Below are positions 23,950 through 35,975 of a stretch of 64,000 bases of DNA, one piece after another. Positions within the stretch are counted from its first letter, which is position 1; every line of letters begins with the position of its first letter. The notes beneath the pieces were generated by a model, which was not told the DNA's origin, did not search any database, and saw nothing but the letters and a program-made list of their open reading frames with translations. Origin of the DNA: Stomoxys calcitrans (taxonomy: Eukaryota; Arthropoda; Insecta; Diptera; Muscidae); NCBI RefSeq assembly GCF_963082655.1, contig NC_081553.1, positions 158,573,441 through 158,637,440 of the forward strand, given 5' to 3'. The position numbers and the translations under genes are program-made.

Positions 23950-24185
23950 TGCAAATGCAAATTTTGCTCATGAACATTCCACTAAGGAATAGGGGCAAAC
24001 TTCTCACATATCAATGAGTGTAGTCCGATTCAATTTTAAGCTCAATGATTAGGGGCCTCCTTTTTATAGCCGAGTCCGAACGGCTTACCGCAGTGCGACA
24101 CCTCTTTGGAGAGAAGTTTTACATGGCATAGTACCTCAAAAATGTTGCCAGCATTAAGAGGGGAAAACCACAGCTGAACATTTTT
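23950..24185 (-). mobile_element. tRNA-derived SINE, 3' body, minus strand
   Basis: Reverse complement of the SINE body: tgttcagctgtggttttccc, atgctggcaacatttttgag, acttctctccaaagaggtgt, cggactcggctataaaaagg and catgagcaaaatttgcattt. The tRNA-like head is missing, the element being cut at the adjoining tandem-type repeat. Confidence 0.8.
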
Positions 24186-25860
24186 ATACCCTCCACCATA
24201 GGATGGGGGTATACTAATTTCGTCATTCTGTTTGTAACACCTCGAAATATGCGTTTGAGACCCCATAAAGTATATATATTCTTGATCGTCATGTCATTTT
24301 AAGTCGATCTAGCCATGTCCGTCCGTCTGTCCGTCCGTCCGTCCGTCCGTCTGTCCGTCCGTCCGTCCGTCTGTCTGTCGAAAGCTTGCTAACTTTCGAA
24401 GGAGTAAAGCTAGCCGCTTAACATTTTGCACAAATACTTTTTATTAGTGTAGGTCGGTTGGGATTGTAAATGGGCCACATCGGTCAATGTTTCGATATAG
24501 CTCCCATATAAACCGATCTTGGGTCTTGACTTTTTGAGCCTCTAGAGGACGCAAATCTCCGATTTGACTGAAATTTTGCTTTGTTTTGGTATCACTTCCA
24601 ACAATTGCGGTAAGTATGGCTTAAATCGGCCAATGTTTTGATATAGCTGCCATATAAATCTTGTGTCTTGACTTTTTGAGCCTCTAGAGGGCTCAATTCT
24701 CATTCGATTTGAATGAAATTTGAAAAAATGCACGTGGTGTTTTGGTATCACTTCCAACAACTGTGTCAAGTATGATTTAAATCGGTTCATAATCTGGTAT
24801 AGCTGTCATATAAACCAAACTTGGATCTTGACTTCTTGAGCCAATATCAATTCTTGAGCAATGCTCATCCGATTAGGCTGAAATTTTGCATGAGGTGTTC
24901 CGTTATGACTTCCAAATAACTGTGCTGGGTATGGCGCAAATCGGTACCTAAACTGATATAGCTGCCATATTAACCGATCTGGGACCTTAACTTCTTGAGC
25001 CTCTAGAAGGCGTCAAATAAAACACCTCGGAGTAAATCTTGTTAAAACCGGACTAAAATTGTAGCTTCTACAGCCTTAAAAGACCATATCGGATAAAAGA
25101 TATAGATGAAGGATATCTAAATCTGAACCGATTTTTATGAAATTTTGTACAACTAAGAAGACGTGAAAAAAAACACCGGATGCCAAATTTTGTAAAGATA
25201 GGACCAACATTTTGGCTTCTACAGCCTAAAAACTCCATATCGAATAAAAGATATATATGGGAGCTATATCTTAATTTGAACCGATTTTTATGAAATTTTG
25301 CACATGTATAGAGACTTTAAAAAAACACTTCATGCTAAATTTTGTAAAGATTGGTCTAAAATTTTGGCTGCTACAGCTATAAAATTCCATATCGGATGAA
25401 AGTTATATATGGGAGCTATATCTAAATCTGGACCGATTATGACAAAATTTTACACACATACGAATAGCTCAAATAAAACACCCCCATGCCAAGTTTTGTA
25501 AAGATCGGACTTTGAGGGCGTCTATAGCCTTAAAAGTCCATATCGGATGAAAAATATATATGGGAGCTATAACTAAATCTGAACCGATTTTATTAAAAAT
25601 CGATACCGTTCGTCCTTGGGCCAAAAATGGGACTTGTGCAAAATTTCATGACAAACGGACAATAAATGCTACCTGTAACTTGATCACAAGAATACATGGA
25701 CAGACAGACAGACTAAGCTAAATCGAGTCAGGAAGCGATTCTAAGCCGATCGGTATACTTATCGACGGGTCTAGCTCTTCTAAGCCTTCTAAGCGTTGCA
25801 AACAAATGCACAAAGTTATAATACCCTGTACCACAGTGGTGGTGTAGGGTATAAATACAG
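24186..25860 (-). repeat. Tandem-type dispersed repeat, about nine units
   Basis: It begins tataccctccaccataggatg, includes (gtcc)n from about 24320, tcgaaagcttgctaactttc and then repeated units with tagctgccatataaaccgat, gcctctagagg and tgaaattttg. From 25020 the units change to agaccatatcggataaaagat and gggagctatatctaaatctg. It ends near gtaccacagtggtggtgtag and ggtataaat. Confidence 0.75.
24318..24380 (+). repeat. (GTCC)n / (GTCT) simple repeat
   Basis: About fifteen units of gtcc with gtct interruptions, an expansion of the tccgtccgtctgtc phrase that is short in other copies of the repeat. Confidence 0.85.
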
Positions 25861-26611
25861 CTCTGTGCCAAATTTCAGGACAATACATCAATCTTTAAAG
25901 GCTCTAGAGTGTTTAAAACTGACGGTCATACAGACGGACATCGGTAAATCGTCTTAGAAGTTTACAGTGATCAAGTATATATATACCTTGTAGGATCGAA
26001 AAGGGATGTTCCGATATGTGGCACACGGAAGGACTAAATGAATGGTTGTATATTCCTTTCAAAAGATGGCTGTGAAATTATAAAATATGCGGCCTTGCCA
26101 GTTGTAATGCTATCTGAGAAGGCTTTGGAGTCTTGAAACAGGTATTCTCGGAATTATAGGGAATTGCATAAAAAAAATATATTTTTACATCGGATTCTAT
26201 ATTATCTACAATACTTTTCCTCGATAAACATCTATTAGCCATCGAAACAGTGTGACGCTCAAAACAGACTTACTTGGACTATTGGAAGATGCGATACTAT
26301 CGGATTGAGAGAAATCAACCCAAAACTCGGGCTTTGAACATTAAAAGTATGTGTGCATAAAATAAAATAATCACTGTATGTATTTCTGCTATTATTTAGT
26401 TTTTTTTATTACGGAAATATGAACTTATTTTTTTAATAGAAAGGGAAACCAAAGGGAAAGCAACATCATTCACTAAAGAAAAGCACAGTTTTTATCTGTA
26501 TTTTTATTTACATAGCGTAACGGTTGGTCCATTGGGCCAAACTACCTTGCTCATCTTGTGCATATTTTAAGCACTTTATCTTAGGACGTTTTTACTTGTT
26601 TATTTATATAT
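25861..26611. other. Repeat tail and AT-rich sequence
   Basis: 25861-26035 looks like a further repeat end (acagacggacatcggtaaat, gatcaagtatatatatacct). After that no feature was seen until the next repeat starts at 26612. Confidence 0.4.
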
Positions 26612-28916
26612 AGATACTAGCCGAAACGCGCCCGCTCCGCTGCGCCTTCTTTAACTCCCTAATACCTTTTTAAGGTGAAGAAACTTCGGCCTGAATGCGG
26701 ATATCGAATTCGTGCCATTGTAGCCTATGAGGCTGAACGCGTTCGAATCATCGCGAGAACATCGTGTTTATCCCCTCTTAATGTTGGCGACATTTGCGAG
26801 GTACAATGCCAGGCATGGTATTGTACCTCGACACCTCAAAGAGGTGTCGCACTGCGGGACGCCGTTCGGACTCGGGTATAAAAAAGATCCCCTATCATTG
26901 AGTTTAAACTTGAATCGGTAAGAACTAAGAGAATTTGCCCCTTCACGGTTCCTTTTGGTAATGTTCTTCCTTAGGGTAATGTTCTCATTAGGCGACATTT
27001 CGACTCAAATATGGATATCCAGTATGCTTGTTGGGCGTCCCGAAGGATACTTAGACTCAAATTTTAGTACCATATTCGTATTCTACTCTCCAATACCTTT
27101 CATTTGATACCTATATTGTCCCGATCGGTCTACTTTTGTCCGTCCTCCTTCCGATACCGAAAAATTAAGCTATGTTTCTTTCCAGGCCAACCTACACAAT
27201 ATGCGAAAATTTCGAGAAAATCGGTTCTGCCGTTTTTCAGTCTATACGGAACAAACAAACCGAGTCCCATATATCCGTGTTTGGCTAATGTGCCCATTTA
27301 GGGCGTGACCCCCTATACTTCAACATGAATTTCTATGCCAGATTCGTTATCTACTCCCGCATACTTTTCATTTGATACACATATTGCCCGGCGGAGGGTC
27401 TGCCCCCTTCTGGGGCGGCCCCCAGGAATTTAGACCCAACTTTCATTATGAAATTCGTACTCTACTCTTGAATACCATTAATTTGAATTCCATATTGTCC
27501 CGATCGGTCCACTTTTATTTTTGCGTAGTTCTTTTGGGGTAAGGGGGAGGGTGCGCCCCCTTCCCGATATCAAAAATTCCTTATAGACTCAGAAACGGCT
27601 GAACCGATTTTCTTGAAATTTTCACAGATGGTGCTAATGATCCCCTGGTGAAAATAGGGTACTACATTTTTTGATATCTGAAGGGGGGCGGACCCTCGAC
27701 AGTCCAAGTTTTTTTTTCGACATGTCGCACTGAAATCGAAATTTTGTGTTCGTTTAACAAAAAAAAAAAAAAAAATGTAACCACAAAAACCGGGTGTGGT
27801 TTTCGATTGTAAGGTGTTGCTTACAGAGAGTGCAAAACTGTTGCATTTCTAACACAATGCCAAGTCTACGGTGGAGAGTGAAATACATGAAAACAGCTGC
27901 TTTCATTTCATTGGCACCTACTTTACGCCTAAATATTGATTAACTTCACGCGTAAAACTTCTGATTACCGTCATTAAAGCAAATTTTGTTTGAATGTTTG
28001 GATGTGATTATTTTGTCTGCGCTCTCTGTTTTAGATGTAAGACAATTAAAGGACAATTAAGGGACAAAACACGCCTAAATCGGACATATTTACCGACCAG
28101 GTCAATGTGGGGCTCAAATGAAACGTGTTGGGGAGTAGAGCACGAAATTGATAGGCATTTTCGGGACCAATTTTCCGATGGTCCACCCCTTCCCAGAAAT
28201 ACCCCAAAAACAGCAATTATTTATTGACCATCGTAATATGGGCTCAAGTAAAAGTATTTGGGAGTAGAAAGAGTATAAATTTACCAACCAAATCAAAGGT
28301 ATTCGAGATTAGAAAACGAATATGATAACCAATTTTAATGGTTATCATATATGACAATATGGGGTTAAAATAAATGGTATTTTAGAGAAGAGCACGATGC
28401 TTATATTTTTTCAGGGACAAGTGTCTGGGGACCAATTCTCCCCGAAAACACCCATAAATCGGACATACATATTTGCGGGTCAAGGCAATATGGGACTCAA
28501 ATGAAAGGTATTTGGGAGTAGATCACGAAATTCATACCCATTTTCGGGACCACGTTTCTGGGGACTACACTACCCCCTAAACCCACCAACCGCCACCCGG
28601 CTCCCATTCTTACTCCCAAAACCCCCATGAGAATATCGGGCTTAAATAAAGTCTCTTAAGAATGGAGTACATCTAACGTTCAATCTCAAATGACCCTAAA
28701 CCCGTTGAGCGAAATCATAAATCAGTAAAGATCATTTGGGATTCAGATAAAGGCATTTAAATTGTTAGCCAAGCGATATACATACAAATATTATTTTCGT
28801 AGCACGGTATTTCGCTAACATCTCTTTAATTGTCGAAAGAAAATATTTAAAGGATGATTTTGTTCCATATAAAGTAAAAAAAGGCGCAGCGAAGCGGGCC
28901 CGGTTCAGCTAGTTTT
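26612..28916. repeat. Long dispersed repeat, bounded by 'actagc...cgcagcg' ends
   Basis: It begins tatagatactagccgaaacg and cgctccgctgcgcc and ends aaggcgcagcgaagcgggcc and cggttcagctagt, an inverted pair of termini. The interior repeats gggaccaat/acgttt, cccaaaacac and gcaatatggg. A SINE body lies at 26770-26990. A break with unrelated AT-rich sequence is at 27700-28050. Confidence 0.55.
26700..26960 (+). mobile_element. tRNA-derived SINE variant with decayed head
   Basis: Contains gcctatgaggctgaacgcgt and tcgaatcatcgcgagaac (decayed head and B box), then cccctcttaatgttggcgac, gaggtgtcgcactgcggga and actcgggtataaaaaagatc. It has an insertion tggtattgtacctcgacacc relative to the consensus. 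A similar variant is at 58978-59200. Confidence 0.65.
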
Positions 28917-28984
28917 CTATATATTTATGTAATATTGAACAAAAAAGTGAGGTACTTTGCTACAAATTATTATTTTTTAATAGA

Positions 28985-30385
28985 TTAGAGAGGGTGCAGA
29001 TATTAAGCCGCCCCATGTCACTATGGACATACACCTAAGCCAGTAATCGGCTTGTTGTGCGCTCTAAAAACTATAAAGCACCAACGTCTCATCATCTTCC
29101 CCGCATGCCCTACACATGCTATCACTAGCCGCACCGATTTTACATATGTGAGCTCGTAGTCCTATGTGTCCCATTATGATACCAATAGCTATACTGACCT
29201 CCTTCTTGCTTCCTTTCAGCAATAGCCTCCAAAGCCTCCCCATAGGATTTTCGCCGTCCAACCGACCGTTTCACTGTTCCACAAGGTCGTCCACTTCCTT
29301 AATTCGGACTGCGTCGACCCGATAAGCTTCGGGTTAATCAAGTTTATTGACAGCAGTCCTCTGGCCTTAACCGCCAAATCGTCTGCCCTTTCATTTCCCC
29401 TTACTCCGTTATGGCCCGGCATCCAAACGATGTGGATTTTCCGATCCTCAGAGAAGGCGTTAATCTCCTTCTTACAGTCCAAGACTGTTCGTGACCTTAC
29501 CGTCCTGGTTGTTATTGCAATTATGGCAATTTTACTGTCGGTAAAGATGTTCAGACTCGAAGTCCTCGCGTTAGCACCACACCACTTCATGCATTCCGTG
29601 ATCGCCCGGATCTCCGCCTGCAGGACAATATTATGGTTAGGCAATCTAAAACAGATCTCAGTCCCTGGGTTTTCAGTGTAAACCCCCAGGCCCACTATGT
29701 CCTCTAGCTTTGATACATCCGTGTAATTTGATCTTCCAGATGGCACTACTAGGGTTCCGTCAATCCTGTGACTGTGCCGATGGCAGCAGTGCCTCGCACT
29801 CGACTTCAAGGTGCATCTCAGGTATACGATCGGAAACCTCTTCCCTTTCTTCCAGGTTTCCTATCCTTCCTCAATCCATTCGCCCATCGTCTTAAGTCTC
29901 ATAGCCGCAGTGGCTGCCTCACACTTAATCTGTATGTCAATGGGTCGGATATCTAGAATAGTCTCCAGTGCCCTAGTGGGCGTGGTCCTCATCGCTCCGC
30001 CTATTCCAAGACAACATGTTCTCTCAACCCGTTGTATGGTCGTTATGGTGCACTCCTGTAGAGCCAGTGGACTATCCTAGGTTTCAGGGCCCATTTCGAG
30101 CCTACGGCCCGTTTACATAGTGCCCAACATCGGTGAGCCTTCTCAGTAAGCTCCTGAATATGACACTTCCAATTCAGTTTCCCGTCCTAGATCACACCTA
30201 AGTATTTGACCTTGTCAATTTTGGAAATCGTCTTATTGAGGAAACATGGTGCGTTAAATTCGCCCACCTTCGTCTTCCTCGTGAACAGGCATATTTCAGT
30301 CTTCTCTGGGTTAACATTGAGACCTCTGGGTCTAGCCCAGTCATATGCCATATGCAAGACCTTCTTTTTTTATAACTTACCACAA
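28985..30385 (-). mobile_element. LINE 3' part (I/LOA-like)
   Basis: The minus strand holds, from right to left, late RT pieces, a bridging segment with MRLKTMGEWI-like words, the RNase H frame, and the 3' end with a zinc-finger-like segment (RAHICKIGAASDSMCRACGE) and agcccgattactggc-type terminus. It is 5'-truncated near 30385 at a T-run. It belongs to the family at 3395-7480 and 13970-14513. Confidence 0.8.
29216..29809 (-). CDS. LINE RNase H domain, 197-codon open frame
   Basis: This frame encodes a retrotransposon RNase H, which removes the RNA strand of RNA-DNA hybrids during reverse transcription. All four acidic positions are visible: YTDVSKLEDIVGLGVYTEN (first Asp), NIVLQAEIRAITECMKW (Glu), SSLNIFTDSKIAIIAI (Asp) and GNERADDLAVKARGL (Asp), plus the IVWMPGHNGVRGNE loop. 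The usual first motif is YTDGSK, so Gly is replaced by Val. The frame ends in WGGFGGYC with the next segment displaced by a frameshift, so the protein is a fragment of a larger pol. It is the best-preserved RNase H in the window. Confidence 0.8.
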   Translation of the reverse strand: MKSSARHCCHRHSHRIDGTLVVPSGRSNYTDVSKLEDIVGLGVYTENPGTEICFRLPNHNIVLQAEIRAITECMKWCGANARTSSLNIFTDSKIAIIAITTRTVRSRTVLDCKKEINAFSEDRKIHIVWMPGHNGVRGNERADDLAVKARGLLSINLINPKLIGSTQSELRKWTTLWNSETVGWTAKILWGGFGGYC

Positions 30386-30889
30386 ATTTATATAAAAAAA
30401 TTAGGAATATATTATAAATTTCACGATTTATAAAAAACGCACTTTTTTAAGTATTGTAGTGTATGATGTATTTACACTACAATACTTTTTCACCAGAAAC
30501 CTGAACGAACGAGTTTAAAAATTTAAAATGTTTATGGAAATAATTGAGGCACTCCAAAAAATAACGGATTAAAAAAAAAACAAATAACAAATAAAAAAAA
30601 ACAGTAAGTAATACACGTAGATAAAAAATATTGAGGATTAATGAAGAAGGGTACACAACCGCACTTTATTTTGTCCGACAGTGTACGGCAATACGTTCGG
30701 AAATGGATATTTCAATGTGCTGCAAACGGAATGACAAGATGAATATACTGTGTAACATTTCTTTCTTAAATCGAAATCACCATAAGTTATATTATTGTGT
30801 AACACATTAGTGTCCGTGGCTATTTATGGCATTTAAATAAATGGCAATGCTTTTAAATTATAGTTATATATTGAAAACTTTTTTCTTAC
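30386..30889. other. Intron sequence next to a receptor exon, with a hairpin
   Basis: AT-rich with no coding signal. It contains a 15-bp perfect hairpin at 30449-30487. Near 30700, gatatttcaatgtgctgcaa and acggaatgac are end words of the tandem-type repeat. Confidence 0.45.
30449..30487. repeat. Perfect 15-bp inverted repeat (hairpin)
   Basis: aagtattgtagtgta at 30449-30463 is the reverse complement of tacactacaatactt at 30473-30487, with a 9-base loop. No gene is adjacent; it lies about 400 bp downstream of the receptor exon at 30890 in the transcribed direction. Confidence 0.85.
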
Positions 30890-31033
30890 CTTGTGTCAAA
30901 GTTATATTTCGGTCTCTTGATGAATAAGAACTTCGGCAGATAATCTATGAACACATTCTTGACCCATGGCGCCATTCGATGAGTCTGAGGTGACCGGAAA
31001 TGAACATTTAAAACCACAACGGTGACACATATA
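30890..31033 (-). CDS. Nicotinic acetylcholine receptor alpha-type subunit, exon with end of M3 and start of the M3-M4 loop
   Basis: The 144-bp exon reads [18 protein letters not shown] then [19 protein letters not shown] and [10 protein letters not shown]. The first part is the end of M3 and its conserved extension; the MAPWV segment begins the cytoplasmic M3-M4 loop. The wording [12 protein letters not shown] fits the insect alpha3/alpha4-like group better than other subunits, from memory of the family. The acceptor is TTTTTTAG before 31033 and the donor is AAG|GTAAGA after 30890. The first base completes a split codon, so the preceding exon must end with two bases of a codon. The exon ends with AG, which joins the T of the 19466 exon to make AGT (Ser). 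Confidence 0.93.
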
Positions 31034-31984
31034 CTAAAAAAGCAAAAAACGGAAATAAGATTATTCTGATAGAACACTTTTAAATTTTAGTAGTCGTGAA
31101 CATTAAACAAATTTCAGCTAAAGGCTAGTGCTCGATAACTGATGTTGTCGAAGTACCTTTCCCTCTTCTCTTCGTGAAGGTGGGGGATGTCCCTTTCTAA
31201 CAATCTTGCAGGCACTAGCGCTATGAAAGATAGTTCCTTAGGCTAGCCTTTACCAATAACTTCTAAATCTACTCCTGATTTCCTAACCTTGATTAATCCA
31301 TAGGACATAACTCCCTAGATTTGTTGAGGTCTTCGTGGAGACGGAAACTATTACGAATACTTCATGTCTTTTCCGCTGGTTGCAAAATTAGGGTTACTGT
31401 TCTCTGTTAGTCTCTTAATAATGGACTCAGGACTTGAAGGATTCTTCTGTATCTATGCGTGCACTAAATCAAGTTCTGCTCCAGGCATAATTCCACCTAT
31501 CCTTTTTAGAGCGCAACGGAACATGTTTGCTGATCGTTGTTCCCTAAAAGATACTCACGCTTATTTCGGTTGTCGAGGGCATTCGTCGTCGAAGGCGTAT
31601 TTCACATTTCGTGGTATTATGTGACTTAATTGCCTTCGACAGTTTGGTAATGTATTATAGTAAACAATAAAATGATGTTGTACAATAGTTAGCTCCATAT
31701 TCTTTATACAAATGGGTGTGATGTTGTAAGGAGTGCTATTAACTTACACACAAAAAATAAAACGTTTGGAAAATCTTTGCTTCAAACAAATCTGTTTTCT
31801 TGGAGAAGTACCATTTTTTTGGATTAAACAAAGGATGCTTTGTTACACGAAATATGTTTTGTTTGCTTTGTATATATCTTGTGTGAGAGTTTGAGTTCGT
31901 GAGCATAAAGAGGAGCACGTTAAAACATCTAATTTTTGGCTTTTTCGTACGGTTCGGTGTACGGATGTAAATTCGGAAAGTGAA
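31034..31984. other. No recognised gene; two uncertain frames
   Basis: A plus-strand frame at 31364-31624 (86 codons) includes SSSAPGIIPPILFRAQRN and a Cys-containing end, and a minus-strand frame lies at 31739-32059 (106 codons). Neither shows a domain that I recognise. The first has a more balanced composition than typical chance frames here. Confidence 0.35.
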
Positions 31985-33470
31985 AATTTGTATACCCACC
32001 ATCATAGGATAGGAGTAAATCCATTTAGTCATTCCGTTTGCAACACATCGAAATATCAATTTCCGACCCTAGAAAGTATATATATTTTGGGATCGTCGTA
32101 AAACGATCTTACGATGTCTGTCTGTGTGTCCGCCTGTTGTAGTCACTCTGCAGCCTTAAACAAGTAAAAGCGTGCTAAGTTCGGTCGGGCCGAATCTTAT
32201 ATACCCTCCACAATGGATCGCATTTGTCGAGTTATTTCCCGGCATCTCTTCTTAGGCAAAAAAGGATATAAGAAAAGATTTGCTCTGCTATTAGAGCGAT
32301 ATCAAGATATGGTCCGGTTTGGACCACAATTAAATTATATGTTGGAGACTTGTGTAAAATGTCAGCCAATTCGAATAAGAATTGCGCCCTTTGGGGGCTT
32401 AAAAAGTAAAATAGAGAGATCGATTTATATGGGAGCTGTATCAGGCTATAGACCGATTCAGACCATGATGGTCAAGAGAGGATCCGTCGTTGAAAATTTC
32501 AGGCAAATCGGATAATAATTGCGACCTCTAGAGGCTCAAGAAGTCAAGACGCCAGATCGGTTTATATGGCAGCTATATCAGGTTATGAACCGATTTAAAC
32601 CTTATTTGACACAGTTGTTGAAAGTCGCAATAAAATACGTCATTTCAGCCAAATCGGATAGGAATTGCGCCCTCTTGAAGCTCAAGTCCTCAGATTTGTT
32701 TATATGACGGCTATAATAGGTTATGAACCGATTTGAACCATACAGTTGGCACAGTTGTTGGATATCATAACAAAATACTTCGTGCAAAAATTCATTCAAA
32801 TCGGATAAGAATTGCGCCCTCTAGAGACTCAAGAAGTCAAGACCCAAGATCGGTTTATATGACAGCTATATCAGGTTATTAACCGATTTGAACCATACTT
32901 GGCACAGTTGTTGGATATCATAACAAAACACGTCGGCAAAATTTCATTCTAATCGGATAAGAATTGCGCACTCTAGAGGCTCAAAAAGTCAAGACCCAAG
33001 ATCGGTTTGTATGGCAGCTATATCAAAACATGGACCGATATGGCCCATTTAGAATACCAATCGACCTACACTTATAAGAAGTATATGTGCAAAATTTCAA
33101 GCGTGCTTTCGACTGACAGACGGACGGACATGGCTAGATCGACATAAAATGTCGCGACGATCAAGAATATATTGGGTTGCCCAAAGTAATTGTGGATTTT
33201 TCATATAGTCGGCGTTGACAAATTTTTTCACAGCTTGTGACTCTGTAATTGCATTCTTTCTTCTGTCAGTTATCAGCTGTTACTTTTAGCTTGCTTAAAA
33301 AAAAAGTGTAAAAAAAGTATATTTGATTAAAGTTCATTCTAAGCTTTATTAAAAATGCATTTACTTTCTTTTAAAAAATCCGCAATTACTTTTTGGGCAA
33401 CCCAATATATACTTTATGGTTTCTCAGACGAATATTTCGAGTAGTTACAAAAAGAATGACGAAATTAGTA
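31985..33470 (+). repeat. Tandem-type dispersed repeat, with MITE insertion
   Basis: A short head (31985-32160, tatacccaccatcataggat) is followed at 32162 by the start aacaagtaaaagcgtgctaa, gttcggtcgggccgaat, ttatataccctccac. Units of about 165-175 bp then follow with gaattgcgccctctagaggc, tcaagaagtcaagacccaag, atcggtttatatggcagcta and aaccgatttgaaccatactt. The end words gatcaagaatat and atatactttatgg are split by the MITE at 33172-33405. Confidence 0.8.
33172..33405. mobile_element. 234-bp mariner-derived MITE
   Basis: The ends ttgggttgcccaaagtaatt and inverted ttgggttgcccaaaaagtaa are flanked by TA (33170-33171 and 33406-33407). The left 110 bp match the right end of the mariner at 15977-16927 and the right 80 bp match its left end, so it is an internal deletion of that family. 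It interrupts the phrase aagaata|tatactttatgg of the host repeat. Confidence 0.9.
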
Positions 33471-33489
33471 TAAAAATGAGATATTGAGC

Positions 33490-34860
33490 TCAAATTTTAC
33501 ACTGATCCGTATATTTTCAACACGCAAGTTAGGTTCTTGAACGAGCCAAATCGGATTCGATTTGAATATAGCTGCCATATAGAGCGATGTACTGATGTAA
33601 GGTCTTGAGCTGATAAAGGCGCATTTATTTTCCGATTTCGCTGAAATTTGGAACAGCGAGTTGTACTAGGGCCCCCACATATCCGAACCAAAAATGGTCC
33701 AAATGGCATAATATTTACATATAGCCGATCTGCGGGTTCAGGGTCTTAAGCCAATAAAAGCCGCATTTATTGCCCGATTTCGTTGATATTCGGATGAATG
33801 AGTTGCAGTAGAGCACCCGAAATCCGAACGAAGTATGGTCGAAATAAGACCATGTTTGAATATATCTGCCATATTGACCGATCTGCGAATCCGAGTCTTA
33901 AGCCAATAAAAGCCACATTTATTGCCTGATCTCGATTTGGAACAGTGATCGGATCATATTTGGACATAGCTGCCATATAGATCGATCTGCGAATAAAAGC
34001 AGCATTTATCACTCGATTTTTCTGAAATTTGGACAAGGCTACTCGATATCCGAATCGAGTATGGTCCACATCAGATCACATTTTGAAATAGCTGCCATGT
34101 AGACCGATGTACCAACTTAGAGTCTTAAGCAGGATTCACAGAATAAGATTAAGCCAAGCGATCAGCCGACATCATAAATGATGTTCATGGGGCCTATCCA
34201 CTTTTTGTTTGCGCAAGCAACCTTCTATTAGTGAATTCTGAGTTTTAAGCACAAAAAAAGACGCATTTATTATCCGATTTGACTGAAATTCGAAACAATG
34301 AGTGGGATTGGGCCACCCGTTATCCGAACGGAGTATAGTCGATATCGGACCCCATTTGAATACAGCTGCTATATAGACGCCACATTTATAAACCATTTTC
34401 GCTAAAAGCTGGATGTGGATTGGGTCGATATCCGAACCGACGATGGACCACATCAGACCATGCTTAGATAGTATTAAGCACATAAAAGGCGCATTTATTA
34501 TGCAATTGGACTGAAATTCGGAACAGTGAGTTGGATTGGGCCACCCAATATTCGAATGGTCGAGATCAGACCACATTTGAGTGAGTGAGTTGGATCGGAC
34601 CAGATAAAGCTGCCATATAGACCAAAGCTGCCATATAGACCAAAGCTGCCATATAGACCAATCTGCTGATTATGGTCGACATTAGACCTTATCAGAATAT
34701 AGCTGCGTCTAGACCGATCTGCCTATTTAGGGTCTAACGTTAATAAAGCTTCATTTATTAACCGTTTTCTCTGACATTTTAATCTACTACTTGCATATGC
34801 CCTCTCGGTACCTAAACCAAATATGTCTAGATCGACCCAATATGGATATAATAGCCCAGC
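33490..34860 (-). repeat. Second-subfamily tandem-type repeat, about seven units
   Basis: Units share aaagg/ccgcatttatt, ccgatttcgctgaaattt, gga.cagtgagttg, ccgaac.gagtatggtc and tagctgccatatagaccgat. They are diverged and interrupted near 34150-34250. An 18-bp triplication lies at about 34605-34660. Confidence 0.7.
34605..34660 (+). repeat. 18-bp unit in three tandem copies
   Basis: aaagctgccatatagacc is repeated three times in a row, a local expansion of a phrase found once per unit in the surrounding repeat. Confidence 0.8.
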
Positions 34861-35975
34861 AAAATAAATTTATGTACTTCCAAAGTAAAAAAGTTCGTTC
34901 TTTTCCTACGTCATGGAAAGTAATGTAGAATAGCATTGGCTATGCTAAGTTTAAACCCTTCTGGGAAATGTAAATTAGGGGAATTAAGAATGAATTGCAT
35001 GTTTTGTAGCATCAAAGCGACTTATCATTGGTCGAGTGCTGCACGCCATTTTGATTATTTAAGATAGTGCTTTGAAAAGGGGTTCGTCATTATCTTGCAG
35101 AATTTTGGGTCGATTTTCCACATGCAGCTTCCGTGGTTATTTTCTGCTATGTAGGCTTTATATTGCGTTTACCTACTATTTCCCAAAATCATTTTTGAAT
35201 TCCATTTTGTAAACCAATTTAAAAAGCAACTTTGAAAATATTAAAGCTAAACAACTATAAAAGAAAGGAATTAAATTAGTTGAAAAGGATGTAAAAATTG
35301 TTGCACTTTTGGTGATAGCTCTGTGTTAAAATCACAACATTTGGTGCAGTTTTGGTGTACAATAATATGATAGGATAACAAATATATCCATGGTTGTGGG
35401 TTTTCAAAGTTCGGCATGGCCGAATTTAATGCCTTTCTGCTTATTCTAATTTCGCTTTAGGTGGAAAAAAGTCGTAGTACAATACCACAAACAAAAACCA
35501 GCAGGAATTCTACTCATTGTATGATAATGTTTACGCTCGTAAAACTTTACTAATTTTTTGCTTATGGCACAAGAAATGCAAACAAAAACAAAAGACTGTA
35601 ATATTTTTGTATATCATAAATCTTAACGAATCCCGAAAGTGTTTAGACCACATGTTCTCATGTTGTAAAATTATTTGAGTCCGTTATCCTTTTTAATAGG
35701 CACAATCCATTTGTAAATATGAACAAAATATTTAACCCATAGTTTTTAGTAATAAGTAAATGACATTATTGAGGCAATCAGGAATAAATGTGATTTTTTG
35801 GGCACAAAAAGAACTGTTTATTCGTTAAAAATTCCTGCTTGCAACTTTGTCTTAAACAAAGTCCAACGATTTTTACAAAAAAATGTTTACTTGTCTAAAT
35901 TTCGTTTTCGTTGAATTATTTATTTGGTTGTATGCACTAATCGTTTTCGCAAATTTTAACACTCGAATTACACTA
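34861..35975. other. AT-rich intron sequence, no gene
   Basis: No coding or repeat signal except gttcggcatggccgaatt at about 35408, a decayed form of the tandem-type repeat terminus. Confidence 0.4.

Noticed and set aside
24186..25860. CRISPR-like array of repeats and spacers
   Set aside because: Units are long, diverged and contiguous with no unique spacers; the window is eukaryotic and the repeats are dispersed elements.
31530..31580. Plus-strand LKDTHAYF resembling a phrase in the receptor M3-M4 loop
   Set aside because: It is on the strand opposite to the gene, short, and has no matching splice context; chance is more likely.
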